Part shown: one piece after another, positions 31,790-40,513 of the stretch
Numbering within the stretch: position 1 is the first letter of the stretch
Layout: every line of letters starts with the position of its first letter
NCBI GenBank assembly: GCA_017548075.1
Contig: JAFYNL010000044.1
Coordinates: 1 to 56,549 of the forward strand
Direction: 5' to 3'
DNA from: Bacteroidaceae bacterium
Lineage (GTDB): Bacteria > Bacteroidota > Bacteroidia > Bacteroidales > Bacteroidaceae
DNA length: 56,549 bases
Notes under the pieces: model-generated
Database searches by the model: none
What the model saw: only the letters and a program-made list of their open reading frames with translations
Told to the model about the DNA's origin: nothing
Made by a program: the position numbers and the translations under genes

Positions 31790-33778
31790 GGTGGTTTCTG
31801 GTTGGTCGGGTTTCTCTTCGGCTGGAGTTTCTGTCTGGAGCAACTCTTCTGTTCGGCTGGCCCATGGACGGGGACCGAAGATGCGTTCTACGTCTTCTGC
31901 AAAGATGACTTCTCGCTCGACAAGCAACTGTGCAAGGGCAGCGTGACCTTCTGCATTCTTGCTGAGGATGTCCTTTGCCCGAGCATATTGCTCTGCAATC
32001 ATCGCCTTCGTCTCTTCGTCGATGAGCTGAGCCGTTGCCTCGGAATATGGCCGTTGGAAGCCGTACTCCTGATTGTCGTAGTAGCAGAGGTTGGGCAGTT
32101 TGTCGCTCATACCCATGTAGGTTATCATGCTGTAGGCCTGCTTGGTAACGCGTTCCAAGTCGTTCATCGCTCCGCTGCTGATTTGTCCGCAGAAGAGTTC
32201 CTCAGCTGCACGACCTCCAAGGGTGGCGCACATCTCGTCGAGCATCTGTTCGCGAGTGGTAATCTGACGTTCTTCGGGCAGATACCAAGCGGCTCCAAGG
32301 GCTCTTCCTCGAGGTACGATGGTGACTTTGACGAGCGGATTGGCGTACTGAAGCAGCCAGCTGATAGTGGCGTGACCAGCTTCGTGGAGGGCGATGGTAC
32401 GCTTTTCCTCAGCCGTCATCACTTTAGTCTTCTTCTCGAGTCCGCCTATGATACGGTCAACGGCAGCAAGGAAGTCGTCCTTATCGACGGCTTTCTTTCC
32501 GTTTCTGGCAGCAATGAGGGCGGCTTCGTTGCAGACGTTGGCAATGTCGGCTCCGCTGAAGCCAGGTGTTTGACGGGCAAGGAAATCGATGTCGAGCGAA
32601 CTGTCGGTCTTGATGGGTTTGAGGTGGACTTGGAAGATGGCCTTGCGTTCGCTTACATCGGGCAGTTCGACATGAATCTGACGGTCGAAGCGACCTGCAC
32701 GGAGCAGGGCTTTATCGAGGATGTCGGCTCTGTTGGTGGCAGCCATAATGATGACGCCGCTATTGGTTCCGAAACCGTCCATTTCTGTGAGCAATTGGTT
32801 GAGAGTGCTCTCGCGTTCGTCGTTGGCTCCCATCTGGACTCCACGACTGCGAGCACGGCCAACTGCGTCGATTTCATCGATGAAAATGATGCAGGGAGCC
32901 TTCTCTTTGGCTTGGCGGAAGAGGTCGCGAACTCGGCTTGCACCAACGCCCACAAACATCTCCACGAAGTCGCTACCCGACATACTGAAGAAGGGCACAT
33001 CGGCTTCGCCGGCAACGGCTTTTGCGAGGAGTGTCTTACCCGTTCCCGGAGGTCCTACAAGCAGGGCACCTTTGGGAATCTTACCGCCGAGGTCGGTATA
33101 GCGTTTCGGGTTCTTGAGGAACTCCACGATTTCCTGCACCTCGAGCTTTGCACCTTCCTGACCGGCCACATCGGCAAAAGTCACCTTATTGTCGTCGTTC
33201 TTCTCGAAGAGCTTGGCACGGCTCTTGCCCACATTGAAGATGCCCATCGGTCCGCCACCATCGCTTCCTCCACTCATTCTTCGCATTAGGAAGATCCAGA
33301 AGAGCACGATGAGGATGAGCGGTCCGAAGCTCCAGATGAAATGCATGAAGTCGTCCTCGCCCTGGCGATACTCTATCTCGCCCTTGAAGTTCTCGAGAGC
33401 TTGTTGTTCGCTAACGAAATCCTCGAGTTTGTCGGCTGAAGGCACTTGCACAACCACATAAGGCCGAGTGCCGCTATCCACTTTCTGGTCCTTGAAGACA
33501 TCTCTTATATGGCTCGGCTCGACGTACATTTGCAGCGAACCCTCGTTCTTGTTTACGACGATTCGGGAAGCGTAGCCCTGTTCCACATAACTCTTGAATT
33601 GGCTGTAAGTTGCGTTTCGCGAAGAGCCGCCCGAAAGAACGGAACTGTCGCCGCTCAGAAGCAGATAGCCAAGAACGAAGGCGATAATCATGTAGATCCA
33701 AGTCAGGCTGAACGAAGGCCCTTGCTTCTTGTTCTTGTTCGGGTTGTTTTTCTTGTTGTTATTCTTGTTGTTGCTCAT
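31778..33778 (-). CDS. ftsH: ATP-dependent zinc metalloprotease FtsH
   Basis: A 666-residue membrane-bound AAA+ protease that degrades misfolded and regulatory membrane proteins. An Asn/Lys-rich N-terminus leads to membrane segment 1 (about 25-43). A periplasmic domain and membrane segment 2 ([15 protein letters not shown]) follow. Walker A GPPGTGKT is at about 242-249, Walker [10 protein letters not shown] follows, then the second region of homology and the zinc site HEAGH at about 465-469. The start at 33778 (MSNNKNNN) is chosen; a TTG further upstream overlaps rsfS. The last residues (TTPNP) and the stop are formed by a heptanucleotide repeat. Confidence 0.96.
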   Translation of the reverse strand: MSNNKNNNKKNNPNKNKKQGPSFSLTWIYMIIAFVLGYLLLSGDSSVLSGGSSRNATYSQFKSYVEQGYASRIVVNKNEGSLQMYVEPSHIRDVFKDQKVDSGTRPYVVVQVPSADKLEDFVSEQQALENFKGEIEYRQGEDDFMHFIWSFGPLILIVLFWIFLMRRMSGGSDGGGPMGIFNVGKSRAKLFEKNDDNKVTFADVAGQEGAKLEVQEIVEFLKNPKRYTDLGGKIPKGALLVGPPGTGKTLLAKAVAGEADVPFFSMSGSDFVEMFVGVGASRVRDLFRQAKEKAPCIIFIDEIDAVGRARSRGVQMGANDERESTLNQLLTEMDGFGTNSGVIIMAATNRADILDKALLRAGRFDRQIHVELPDVSERKAIFQVHLKPIKTDSSLDIDFLARQTPGFSGADIANVCNEAALIAARNGKKAVDKDDFLAAVDRIIGGLEKKTKVMTAEEKRTIALHEAGHATISWLLQYANPLVKVTIVPRGRALGAAWYLPEERQITTREQMLDEMCATLGGRAAEELFCGQISSGAMNDLERVTKQAYSMITYMGMSDKLPNLCYYDNQEYGFQRPYSEATAQLIDEETKAMIAEQYARAKDILSKNAEGHAALAQLLVEREVIFAEDVERIFGPRPWASRTEELLQTETPAEEKPDQPETTPNP

Positions 33779-33789
33779 AAGTGGGGAGT

Positions 33790-34152
33790 TCAATCGATGT
33801 TAGGAATGTTGCGAAGGTCGGCATCGGCCCAAAGGTGTTCGATGTCGTAGAACGAACGAAGTTCAGGCAGGAAGATGTGTACGATGACGTCTGCAAAGTC
33901 CATAGCCACCCACATGGAATTGTGAAGTCCGCTTACTGCAATAGGTTTTGCTGCAACCTTTTCGCGGCAGACATCTCCAACAGAATGGGCAAGTGCCTGA
34001 ACTTGTTGTGGGGAACCACCCGAACAAATGACGAAATAGCGGCAAACGGCATCGGAAATATCCGTCAGGTCGGCCACTACGATGTCTCGTCCCTTCTTAT
34101 CCTGCAATCCTTCTACTATGGCTTCTACCAACTCGTTCTTTTTTCTCTTCAT
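33790..34152 (-). CDS. rsfS: Ribosomal silencing factor RsfS
   Basis: A 120-residue protein that binds L14 on the large subunit and blocks joining of the subunits during starvation. The family core is visible: DIVVADLTDISDAVCRYFVI, a GSP segment, and SMWVAMDFADVIVHIF with the final FYDIEHLW. The start at 34152 (MKRKKNELVE) is supported by the -7 box at 34190-34197; the longer frame begins upstream of it. It heads the ftsH-cdsA operon, 11 bases before ftsH. Confidence 0.94.
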   Translation of the reverse strand: MKRKKNELVEAIVEGLQDKKGRDIVVADLTDISDAVCRYFVICSGGSPQQVQALAHSVGDVCREKVAAKPIAVSGLHNSMWVAMDFADVIVHIFLPELRSFYDIEHLWADADLRNIPNID

Positions 34153-34189
34153 TCGCAATATATTATTATATGTATTAATCTTAATTGAG

Positions 34190-34197
34190 TGCAAAGA
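34190..34197 (-). promoter_or_regulatory. -7 box of rsfS-ftsH-cdsA
   Basis: CAAAGATA on the plus strand, TATCTTTG on the minus strand, 38 bases before the rsfS start. Confidence 0.7.
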
Positions 34198-34272
34198 TAC
34201 GAATAAGCACGCAAAATTCAAAATAAATAAGTTTTTTTTGGCAATTTATTTGGTGAGTTTATAAAAATGCCT

Positions 34273-34280
34273 TACCTTTG
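34273..34280 (+). promoter_or_regulatory. -7 box of tRNA-Gln (and perhaps corA)
   Basis: TACCTTTG, 10 bases before the mature tRNA 5' end. No separate promoter was seen before corA, so the tRNA and corA may be one transcript. Confidence 0.7.
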
Positions 34281-34289
34281 CAGCGCAAT

Positions 34290-34360
34290 TGGGCTATGGT
34301 GTAATGGTAACACTGCAGATTCTGGTCCTGCCTTTCCTGGTTCGAGTCCGGGTAGCCCAA
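34290..34360 (+). tRNA. tRNA-Gln (anticodon CUG)
   Basis: A 71-base tRNA. Acceptor arms TGGGCTA and TAGCCCA pair perfectly, the D-arm has GGTGTAATGGTAACACT, the anticodon loop TTCTGGT holds CTG, and the T-arm has GGTTCGAGTCC. CCA is not encoded. The anticodon stem GCAGA/CCTGC has an A-C mismatch next to the loop. Confidence 0.93.
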
Positions 34361-34392
34361 CGAGGAATCATCAAAATAAGTTTTTAACAACG

Positions 34393-34460
34393 ATGGACGA
34401 CTATCACGCGGATAATTACAATTCTTAGCGCTCTGGAGTCTGCATCGCCATGCATGCTCC
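34393..34460 (+). promoter_or_regulatory. Putative corA leader: short ORF followed by a hairpin
   Basis: An 11-residue frame (MDDYHADNYNS, 34393-34428) with three Asp and two Tyr ends seven bases before a hairpin GGAG/CTCC with inner GCAT/ATGC (34435-34460). This stands between tRNA-Gln and corA. In Salmonella a short leader ORF controls corA; whether this one does so is inference. Confidence 0.35.
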
Positions 34461-34520
34461 AACGGGAGCCGAGATTTATGTGCATGTGCTCTATCCCTAA
34501 AAAGAAGAGAAGACAAGACG

Positions 34521-35447
34521 ATGCGAACTTACTGGAACACTTCGAATGGTCTGCGTACCATTAAAGAATGGCAACCAGGTTGCTGGGTACAGGTAACCTG
34601 CCCTACAGAGGAAGATGTGAACTTCCTGGAGCAAACGCTCAAAATTCCCGATTACTACATTAGCGACATCGCCGATACCGACGAGAGAGCCCGTTATGAC
34701 ATAGATGACGGTTGGGTGCTCATCATCTTGCGTATTCCTTATGTAAAGGAAACCAAGAGCAGAACCCCTTTCACCACGATTCCTCTGGGTATCATCATGA
34801 AGGGAGATGTGCTGATAACAGTCTGCAACTTCGAGACAAACATGATGATCGACTTCGTGTCGTATCAGCAGAAACGCGGTTTGGGCTTTGTCGATTCTGT
34901 GGATATGATATTCCGTCTGTTCCTCAGTTGTGCCGTCTGGTATCTGAAACGACTGAAGCAGATCAGTACTCGCATAGATAAGGCCAAGCAGAACCTCGAT
35001 CACAAGATCAGCAATACCGACCTTATCGCTCTGAGCCGCTTGCAAGACAGTCTCACTTACTTCGTTACATCCATTCGTGGCAATGAGAATCTGCTTTCGA
35101 AGCTCAAGTTCAAACTGCCTATCGACGAACTTGATGCGGATATGATAGAGGACGTCGGCATCGAGATGAGCCAGGCTCGCGAAACCACAAACATCTACGC
35201 GAACATCCTCGACTCTACGATGGACACCTATGCCAACCTTATCAACAACAACATGAGTTCAGTCATGAAGATGCTTACAAGCATCAGCATTATCCTGATG
35301 TTCCCGACGCTCATAGCCAGCCTCTTCGGAATGAACCTCATCAACGGCATGGAACAGTGGGTTTGGGGCTTCCCCATTGCACTCTTCCTCTCAATTGGAG
35401 TCACCGTTCTCTTTATGTGGTATTTCAAGAGAAAAACGTGGATTTAA
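34521..35447 (+). CDS. corA: Magnesium/cobalt transporter CorA
   Basis: A 308-residue CorA/Mrs2-type channel subunit for Mg2+ influx. A large cytoplasmic alpha/beta and helical part is followed by two C-terminal membrane helices with the signature GMN loop (LFGMNL near residue 275) and a basic end (FKRKTWI). The first helix contains MLTSISIILMFPTLIAS. Length is normal. It lies downstream of tRNA-Gln and ends at a terminator. Confidence 0.95.
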   Translation: MRTYWNTSNGLRTIKEWQPGCWVQVTCPTEEDVNFLEQTLKIPDYYISDIADTDERARYDIDDGWVLIILRIPYVKETKSRTPFTTIPLGIIMKGDVLITVCNFETNMMIDFVSYQQKRGLGFVDSVDMIFRLFLSCAVWYLKRLKQISTRIDKAKQNLDHKISNTDLIALSRLQDSLTYFVTSIRGNENLLSKLKFKLPIDELDADMIEDVGIEMSQARETTNIYANILDSTMDTYANLINNNMSSVMKMLTSISIILMFPTLIASLFGMNLINGMEQWVWGFPIALFLSIGVTVLFMWYFKRKTWI

Positions 35448-35469
35448 CGAACTAACTCAAAAAAAATAG

Positions 35470-35499
35470 GCCCTTTCCTTGCAGGTTAGGGCTTTTTTT
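35470..35499 (+). terminator. Terminator after corA
   Basis: GCCCTTTCC pairs with GGTTAGGGC (a T-T mismatch inside) and is followed by seven T. Confidence 0.75.
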
Positions 35500-35546
35500 A
35501 TTTATTTTGCATCCACTATACCTATATTTAATTAAAACACACAACG

Positions 35547-37427
35547 ATGGACTCTTTAGAGACTAATGAAACTACTGCCCTTGAGCAGTCTTCTGAGATT
35601 ACTAACGAACAAGTATCCGAACCCGAAGTTGAGCAGGTGGTTGAACCCGCAACAGAGCCGGAAGTAGAGAACGAGGTAGAGGAAGCCTCCGAACCTGAGC
35701 AGGAAATCGTGCAACAAATCTTCAAGACGAAGGAAGAAGTGGTTGCCCGAGTTCAGGAAATCGCCCAAAGTGGTGAGGCTGGAGACAAGACTGAACTCAA
35801 CCTCTTGAAACAGCTCTTCTACAAATTCCACAATGCGGAAGTTCAAGAGGCCTACAATGCTTACCTCGAGGCAGGTGGCGAAGAAGGTAAGTTCACGCCA
35901 GAGATCGATGCTGCAGAACCCGCTTTCCGCGAGGCTATGCAGACCATTCGCGACCGTCGTGCCGCTATTCAGGAAACCCTGGAAAAGCAGAAGCAGGACA
36001 ACCTGAAACGCAAACTCGAAATCCTCGAACGCATTCAGCAACTCGCATCAACTCCAGAAGAAGCCAACAAGAACTTCGACGAGTTCAAGGCTCTGCAGAA
36101 TGAGTGGAAGGAAATCAAAGCCGTTCCTGCCGAAAGAGCTACAGAACTTTGGAAGAACTACCAGCTTTATGTGGAGCAGTACTACGATCTTCTCAAACTC
36201 GGACACGAACTTCGCGACTACGATTTCAAGAAGAATCTCGAGACAAAGATGCGTCTCATCCAGCAAGCAGAAGCCCTCGCCGAGAATCCTGACGTTTTGC
36301 AGGCCTTCAATCAACTGCAGACACTCCATCAGGAATGGAAGGAAACGGGCCCGGTTGCTAAGGAGATTCGCGAAGATGTCTGGGCAAAGTTCAAGGAAGC
36401 CTCTACCGTCATCAACAAGAAACATCAGGCTTATTTCGACGCCATAAAGGCTCGCGAAGAAGAGAATCTGACCAAGAAAACCGCTCTTTGCGAGCAGCTC
36501 GAAGCCTTTGATACAGAAGGACTTAAGTCTTTCGCTGATTGGGACGGCATCACACAAAAGATAAAGGATCTGCAGGCAGAGTGGAAGACGATTGGTTTCG
36601 CTCCTCAAAAGATGAATACAGCCATCTTCGAGCGTTTCCGTCAAGGTTGCGACGCTTTCTTCGAAAAGAAGAATGCTTTCTTCAAGAACGTTAAGGAAGA
36701 ACTCAACACCAACCTCGCAAAGAAGAAAGAGCTTGTTGAAAAGGCCGAATCTTTGATGGAAAGTACGGACTGGCGCTCAACTGGAGACATTCTCATCAAC
36801 CTCCAAAAGCAATGGAAGGAGATAGGAAATGTGCCCAGAAAATACAGCGAAGACCTTTGGAAACGCTTTACCGCGGCTTGCGACCACTTCTTCGAGGCTC
36901 GACAAGTGGCAACTGCAGACGTTCGCAACGAAGAGAAAGCCAACAAGGAACAGAAGCTCGGCATCATAGAACAACTGAAGCAACTTGCTGAAACACAGGG
37001 CGAAAACGTCATTTCACAAGTGAAAGAACTTCAGCAGAAATGGAGCGAAGTAGGTCATGTACCTTTCCGCGACAAAGAAACTCTCTACAAAGAGTATCGT
37101 GCACTCTGCGATAAAATCTACGATGCTTATGGCGTCAGTCAGGCTCAACGCCGTCTCAATAACTTCCGCAAGAACCTTGCATCGAAGATGGAGAATGCCG
37201 GCAACTCTCTCGACAACGAGCGTCAACGTATGCAAAAGGCTTACGAACGCATGCTTGCAGAGATAAAGACCTACGAGAACAACATAGGTTTCCTGAATGC
37301 AGGCAGCAAGAAAGGCAACTCCTTGGTTGAGGCTATGAACAAGAAGGTGGAGAAACTTCGCGACGAACTCAACCTCTTGGCACAGAAGATCAGAGCCGTC
37401 GATGAACAGATGACTTCGGAAGAGTAG
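35547..37427 (+). CDS. DUF349 repeat protein
   Basis: A 626-residue cytoplasmic protein. The first ~65 residues are acidic and low in complexity (Glu, Val, Pro, Thr). The remainder is a series of about six helical DUF349 repeats, each with a W-K-x-hydrophobic-G/x-P element (EWKEIKAVP, EWKETGPV, EWKTIGFAP, QWKEIGNVP, KWSEVGHVP). The end is a coiled coil (NERQRMQKAYERMLAEIKTY). Function is not established in this phylum. The gene is single, with a terminator about 200 bases downstream and array R4 in between. Confidence 0.88.
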   Translation: MDSLETNETTALEQSSEITNEQVSEPEVEQVVEPATEPEVENEVEEASEPEQEIVQQIFKTKEEVVARVQEIAQSGEAGDKTELNLLKQLFYKFHNAEVQEAYNAYLEAGGEEGKFTPEIDAAEPAFREAMQTIRDRRAAIQETLEKQKQDNLKRKLEILERIQQLASTPEEANKNFDEFKALQNEWKEIKAVPAERATELWKNYQLYVEQYYDLLKLGHELRDYDFKKNLETKMRLIQQAEALAENPDVLQAFNQLQTLHQEWKETGPVAKEIREDVWAKFKEASTVINKKHQAYFDAIKAREEENLTKKTALCEQLEAFDTEGLKSFADWDGITQKIKDLQAEWKTIGFAPQKMNTAIFERFRQGCDAFFEKKNAFFKNVKEELNTNLAKKKELVEKAESLMESTDWRSTGDILINLQKQWKEIGNVPRKYSEDLWKRFTAACDHFFEARQVATADVRNEEKANKEQKLGIIEQLKQLAETQGENVISQVKELQQKWSEVGHVPFRDKETLYKEYRALCDKIYDAYGVSQAQRRLNNFRKNLASKMENAGNSLDNERQRMQKAYERMLAEIKTYENNIGFLNAGSKKGNSLVEAMNKKVEKLRDELNLLAQKIRAVDEQMTSEE

Positions 37428-37455
37428 AAAACGAGGCTAGGGTTGTTGCCAAACA

Positions 37456-37575
37456 TAACACGTTAACTTCGCCAACTTAACTCGTTAAGTTTGCCAACGT
37501 AACACGTTACGTTTGAATTTTAACTGTGTTACGTTTGAATCTTAACTGTGCTACGTTTGAATCTTAACTGCGTTA
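37456..37575. repeat. 22-bp palindrome array R4 (six units)
   Basis: Units start at 37456 (TAACACGTTA), 37478 (TAACTCGTTA), 37500 (TAACACGTTA), 37521 (TAACTGTGTTA), 37543 (TAACTGTGCTA) and 37565 (TAACTGCGTTA). Spacing is 22 bases, with one step of 21 where the centre grows from 2 to 3 bases. It is the longest array in the window. Confidence 0.85.
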
Positions 37576-37623
37576 CGTTTGGAAACGCTCCTCGCCGAGT
37601 TCTTTTTCGCAACACTTTAAAAT

Positions 37624-37677
37624 AGCAAACGCTTGCTCCGGAAATGCACTTCTTGGGTCAAGTGTTTGCTCTTTTTT
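37624..37677 (+). terminator. Terminator after the DUF349 gene
   Basis: AGCAAACGCTTG pairs with CAAGTGTTTGCT (one G-T pair) across a 23-base loop and is followed by CTTTTTT. The rest of the 416-base gap to the GNAT gene holds array R4, a CAGATGT/ATCTCGA pair and the next promoter. Confidence 0.7.
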
Positions 37678-37787
37678 ATGTCCTTTATTTCCTCAGATGT
37701 TCTGCAAAAACTCTTCTAATATCTCGAAAAAGGGAACAAAGGCGCAAATTTGGTGACCAAAATAGTGCTTTTTCGAGTAATTATTCG

Positions 37788-37795
37788 TACCTTTG
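37788..37795 (+). promoter_or_regulatory. -7 box of the GNAT-KS-ACP-oxidoreductase cluster
   Basis: TACCTTTG, 49 bases before the ATG at 37844. The leader contains a GTGCGC-ACTATGC-GCGCAC inverted repeat (37806-37824). Confidence 0.7.
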
Positions 37796-37843
37796 CAGCC
37801 GATTAGTGCGCACTATGCGCGCACGTATGAGGACAATAGTAGT

Positions 37844-38977
37844 ATGAATTGTACCGTAAAAGCCGTCCAGACAAAACGTCAGATGAAAGACTTTTTGGCA
37901 CTTCCCCGAAAGATCTATCGGGGCAATTCCTGCTATGTACCCGATATGGAGTCGGATGTGAAAGGATGGTTCGATCCCAAGCACAACCCAGGTCTTCAGC
38001 ATTGCGAGGTAGTTCCGTTTGTGGCTTATAGCGAGGACGGAGAGCCAGTTGGCCGCATAGTCGGCATCATCAACCGTAAGGCAAACGAGACTTGGAAAGG
38101 CAGTTGTGTGCGTTTCGGCTGGATTGAGTTTGTGGACGACACAGATGTCTCTGCAGTTCTCCTGAAAGCCGTAGAGGAATGGGGCCGCTCGAAGGGAATG
38201 GATTCCATACAGGGACCTCTCGGCATCTCCGACTTTGATAAGGAAGGAATGCTCGTTGAGGACTTCGACCAAATGGGTTCCGCCATCACTATCTACAATC
38301 CTCCTTACTACCCGGAACACATGAAATTGCACGGCTACGGCAAAGAAGTGGACTGGGTTCAGGTGAAGATAGAGATTCCAAAAGAAGTGCCGGAACGCTT
38401 TGCAAGAGTGCAAAAACTCGTCGAGGAGATGTACGGATTGAAGGTGAAGAAACTTACGTCTCACGAAGTCTTCAAGGAACATTATGGACGCAAGATTTTC
38501 CGTCTGCTCAACGAGGCTTATGGTCAGCTTTTCGGCTACACCCCTCATTCCGAAGAGGAGGCAGATGCTTTCGTCTCGCAATACATTAAGTATCTCGACT
38601 TGCAGATGCTTCCGATGGTGGAAGACGATAAGGGCAACCTCATAGCATGCAGCATAACGATGCCCAACCTTGCCCGAGCTTTGCAGAAATGCAAGGGAAA
38701 AATGTTCCCACTTGGTTGGTATCATCTTCTGAGCGCACTTAAGTTCAAGCACGAAGACGAGGTAGAACTGCTCCTCATAGCCGTTCATCCTGAATGGCAA
38801 GCACTTGGCATCAACGCTCTCATCTTTGCAGACCTCATTCCTGTCTTCAACAAAAAGGGCTTCCATTTTGCAGAAACAGGGCCGATGCTCGAAGATAATC
38901 TGAAGGTGCTCACACAATGGAAGGCTCTGAATCCGACAACCTATAAGCGTCGTCGTTGCTTCAGTAAGGAAATATAA
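37844..38977 (+). CDS. GNAT-fold N-acyltransferase, YghO/bacterial ceramide synthase-like
   Basis: A 377-residue protein with a GNAT-type fold. The central segment (GPLGISDFDKEGMLVEDFDQ, then an IYNPPYYPEHMKLHGYGKEVDW run) follows the pattern of the YghO family, which includes the bacterial ceramide synthases that N-acylate long-chain bases. A late VHPEWQALGINALIF corresponds to the acyl-CoA/ACP-binding strand-helix. The start at 37844 lies after the -7 box. The next genes encode a ketosynthase and an ACP, so the acyl donor may be a dedicated ACP. No serine palmitoyltransferase gene is in the window, so a ceramide role is only inference. Confidence 0.75.
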   Translation: MNCTVKAVQTKRQMKDFLALPRKIYRGNSCYVPDMESDVKGWFDPKHNPGLQHCEVVPFVAYSEDGEPVGRIVGIINRKANETWKGSCVRFGWIEFVDDTDVSAVLLKAVEEWGRSKGMDSIQGPLGISDFDKEGMLVEDFDQMGSAITIYNPPYYPEHMKLHGYGKEVDWVQVKIEIPKEVPERFARVQKLVEEMYGLKVKKLTSHEVFKEHYGRKIFRLLNEAYGQLFGYTPHSEEEADAFVSQYIKYLDLQMLPMVEDDKGNLIACSITMPNLARALQKCKGKMFPLGWYHLLSALKFKHEDEVELLLIAVHPEWQALGINALIFADLIPVFNKKGFHFAETGPMLEDNLKVLTQWKALNPTTYKRRRCFSKEI

Positions 38978-39011
38978 AAACTTGAATCGAAATATAATTG
39001 TAAAAGACATA

Positions 39012-40232
39012 ATGGCAAACAGAGTAGTTATAACAGGCATGGGCATTTGGTCTTGCATCGGAACAAGCCTCGACGAAGTGCGCGACGCACTCTATCAGGG
39101 CAAGAGTGGTATTATCTTCAGCCAAGAACGAAAGGACGCAGGTTTCCGTTCGGCACTTGTGGGCAACGTTCCCAAAGTTGATATCAAGGCTTATGTTCCT
39201 CGCAGCCTTCGCAACTTCATGCCCGAAGAGGCCCAGTACGGCTACATTGCAACAAAGCAGGCTCTCGAGAATGCAGGCCTCGATGAAGATTATATCAACA
39301 CTCACGAAGTAGGTATCATCTATGGTAACGACTCTGTGGCTGAGGCTACAATGAACAGTCTCGACAAATTCCGTCAGGCAAATAGCACAGTTGCTTGTGG
39401 TAGTGGAGCCATCTTCCAGAGCATGAACTCCAATATCACCATGAATCTGGCTTGTCTTTTCAAGCTTCGCGGCATCAACCTAACTGCTTCTGCGGCTTGT
39501 GCATCTGGTTCGCAGAGTATCGGTCTGGCAGCATTGCTCATATCTCAAGGCCTGCAGGATTGTGTGGTTTGTGGTGGTGCAGAAGAGAACAATATGTACG
39601 GCATCGCATCCTTCGACGGCATTCAGGCCTTCTCTATTCGTGAGGACGAGCCCGAGAAAGCCAGTCGTCCCTTCGATGCAAGCCGCGATGGACTCGTGCC
39701 AAGTGGTGGTGGCGCAACCGTCATCCTTGAAAGCTACGAGCATGCAGTCAAGCGTGGAGCTAACATTATCGCAGAGGTAGTAAGTTGGGGCTTCTCGGGT
39801 AATGGCGATCATATCTCTACTCCCAATGTGGCTGGACCTGCTCGTTCACTCGAACTTTGCCTTCGTAATGGAGGCATCGACCCCAAGCAGATTGGCTACA
39901 TAAATGCTCACGCCACCAGTACTATCATAGGTGACCAGCGCGAAGCAACTGCTATCGCACAACTTTTTGGCGAGCGTACAGTTCCCGTTACCTCAACAAA
40001 GAGCCAGACAGGACATGAGATGTGGATGGCTGGAGCCAGCGAAATCATCTACTCGACCTTGATGATGAAGAACGGCTTCATTGCCGGTAACATCAACTTC
40101 GAGAGTCCCGACGAAGTCACAGCCTGTCTCAATGTCTTGCCCGAAACAAAGGAACAATACTTCGATATGTTCCTCTCCAACAGTTTTGGCTTTGGCGGAA
40201 CCAACTCCACCATTATCGTAAAGAACGTTTAA
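39012..40232 (+). CDS. Beta-ketoacyl-ACP synthase (FabF/KS family)
   Basis: A 406-residue condensing enzyme with the complete catalytic triad: Cys about 163 in AACASGSQS, His in NAHATSTIIGD and His in KSQTGHEMWMAGA. The glycine-rich FGFGGTNST ends the fold. It elongates acyl chains with malonyl-ACP. The start MANRVVITGMG at 39012 is the standard KS opening; the upstream TTG extension is not supported. It precedes a dedicated ACP by 38 bases and is thus probably not the housekeeping FabF. Confidence 0.9.
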   Translation: MANRVVITGMGIWSCIGTSLDEVRDALYQGKSGIIFSQERKDAGFRSALVGNVPKVDIKAYVPRSLRNFMPEEAQYGYIATKQALENAGLDEDYINTHEVGIIYGNDSVAEATMNSLDKFRQANSTVACGSGAIFQSMNSNITMNLACLFKLRGINLTASAACASGSQSIGLAALLISQGLQDCVVCGGAEENNMYGIASFDGIQAFSIREDEPEKASRPFDASRDGLVPSGGGATVILESYEHAVKRGANIIAEVVSWGFSGNGDHISTPNVAGPARSLELCLRNGGIDPKQIGYINAHATSTIIGDQREATAIAQLFGERTVPVTSTKSQTGHEMWMAGASEIIYSTLMMKNGFIAGNINFESPDEVTACLNVLPETKEQYFDMFLSNSFGFGGTNSTIIVKNV

Positions 40233-40270
40233 AACAAATATTTATCAATAATTAACTCAGAGAAAACAAA

Positions 40271-40513
40271 ATGACAAGAGAAGAAATTATCGCTGAGATC
40301 AATGCTGAATTGGCAGAAGAGTTTGAAATCGACGAGGCTGCTATCACTCCCGATGCTCCTATTTACCAGACACTCGAACTCGACAGCCTGAGTCTTGTTG
40401 ACCTTATTGGCATTGTTCAGACCAAGTATGGTGTGCTCATCTCTAAGACAGAGCTCCCCAACATCAAGACTTTTGCTCAGCTCTACGATTACATCGAGCA
40501 GCATCAAAAGTAA
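40271..40513 (+). CDS. Acyl carrier protein, dedicated
   Basis: An 80-residue acidic four-helix protein with the phosphopantetheine attachment motif ELDSLSLVDL (Ser39). It carries acyl chains as thioesters for the neighbouring ketosynthase and perhaps for the GNAT acyltransferase. It touches the next gene: TAA is followed directly by ATG. It differs from housekeeping ACP, which typically has DSLDTVE after the serine. Confidence 0.92.
   Translation: MTREEIIAEINAELAEEFEIDEAAITPDAPIYQTLELDSLSLVDLIGIVQTKYGVLISKTELPNIKTFAQLYDYIEQHQK

Noticed and set aside
31802-33289. 495-codon open frame antisense to ftsH, and similar long antisense frames over flotillin (13051-14148), feoB (14797-15843) and the GNAT gene (37781-39058)
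   Set aside because: Shadows of biased codon use in real genes. None has its own promoter-like context or domain.
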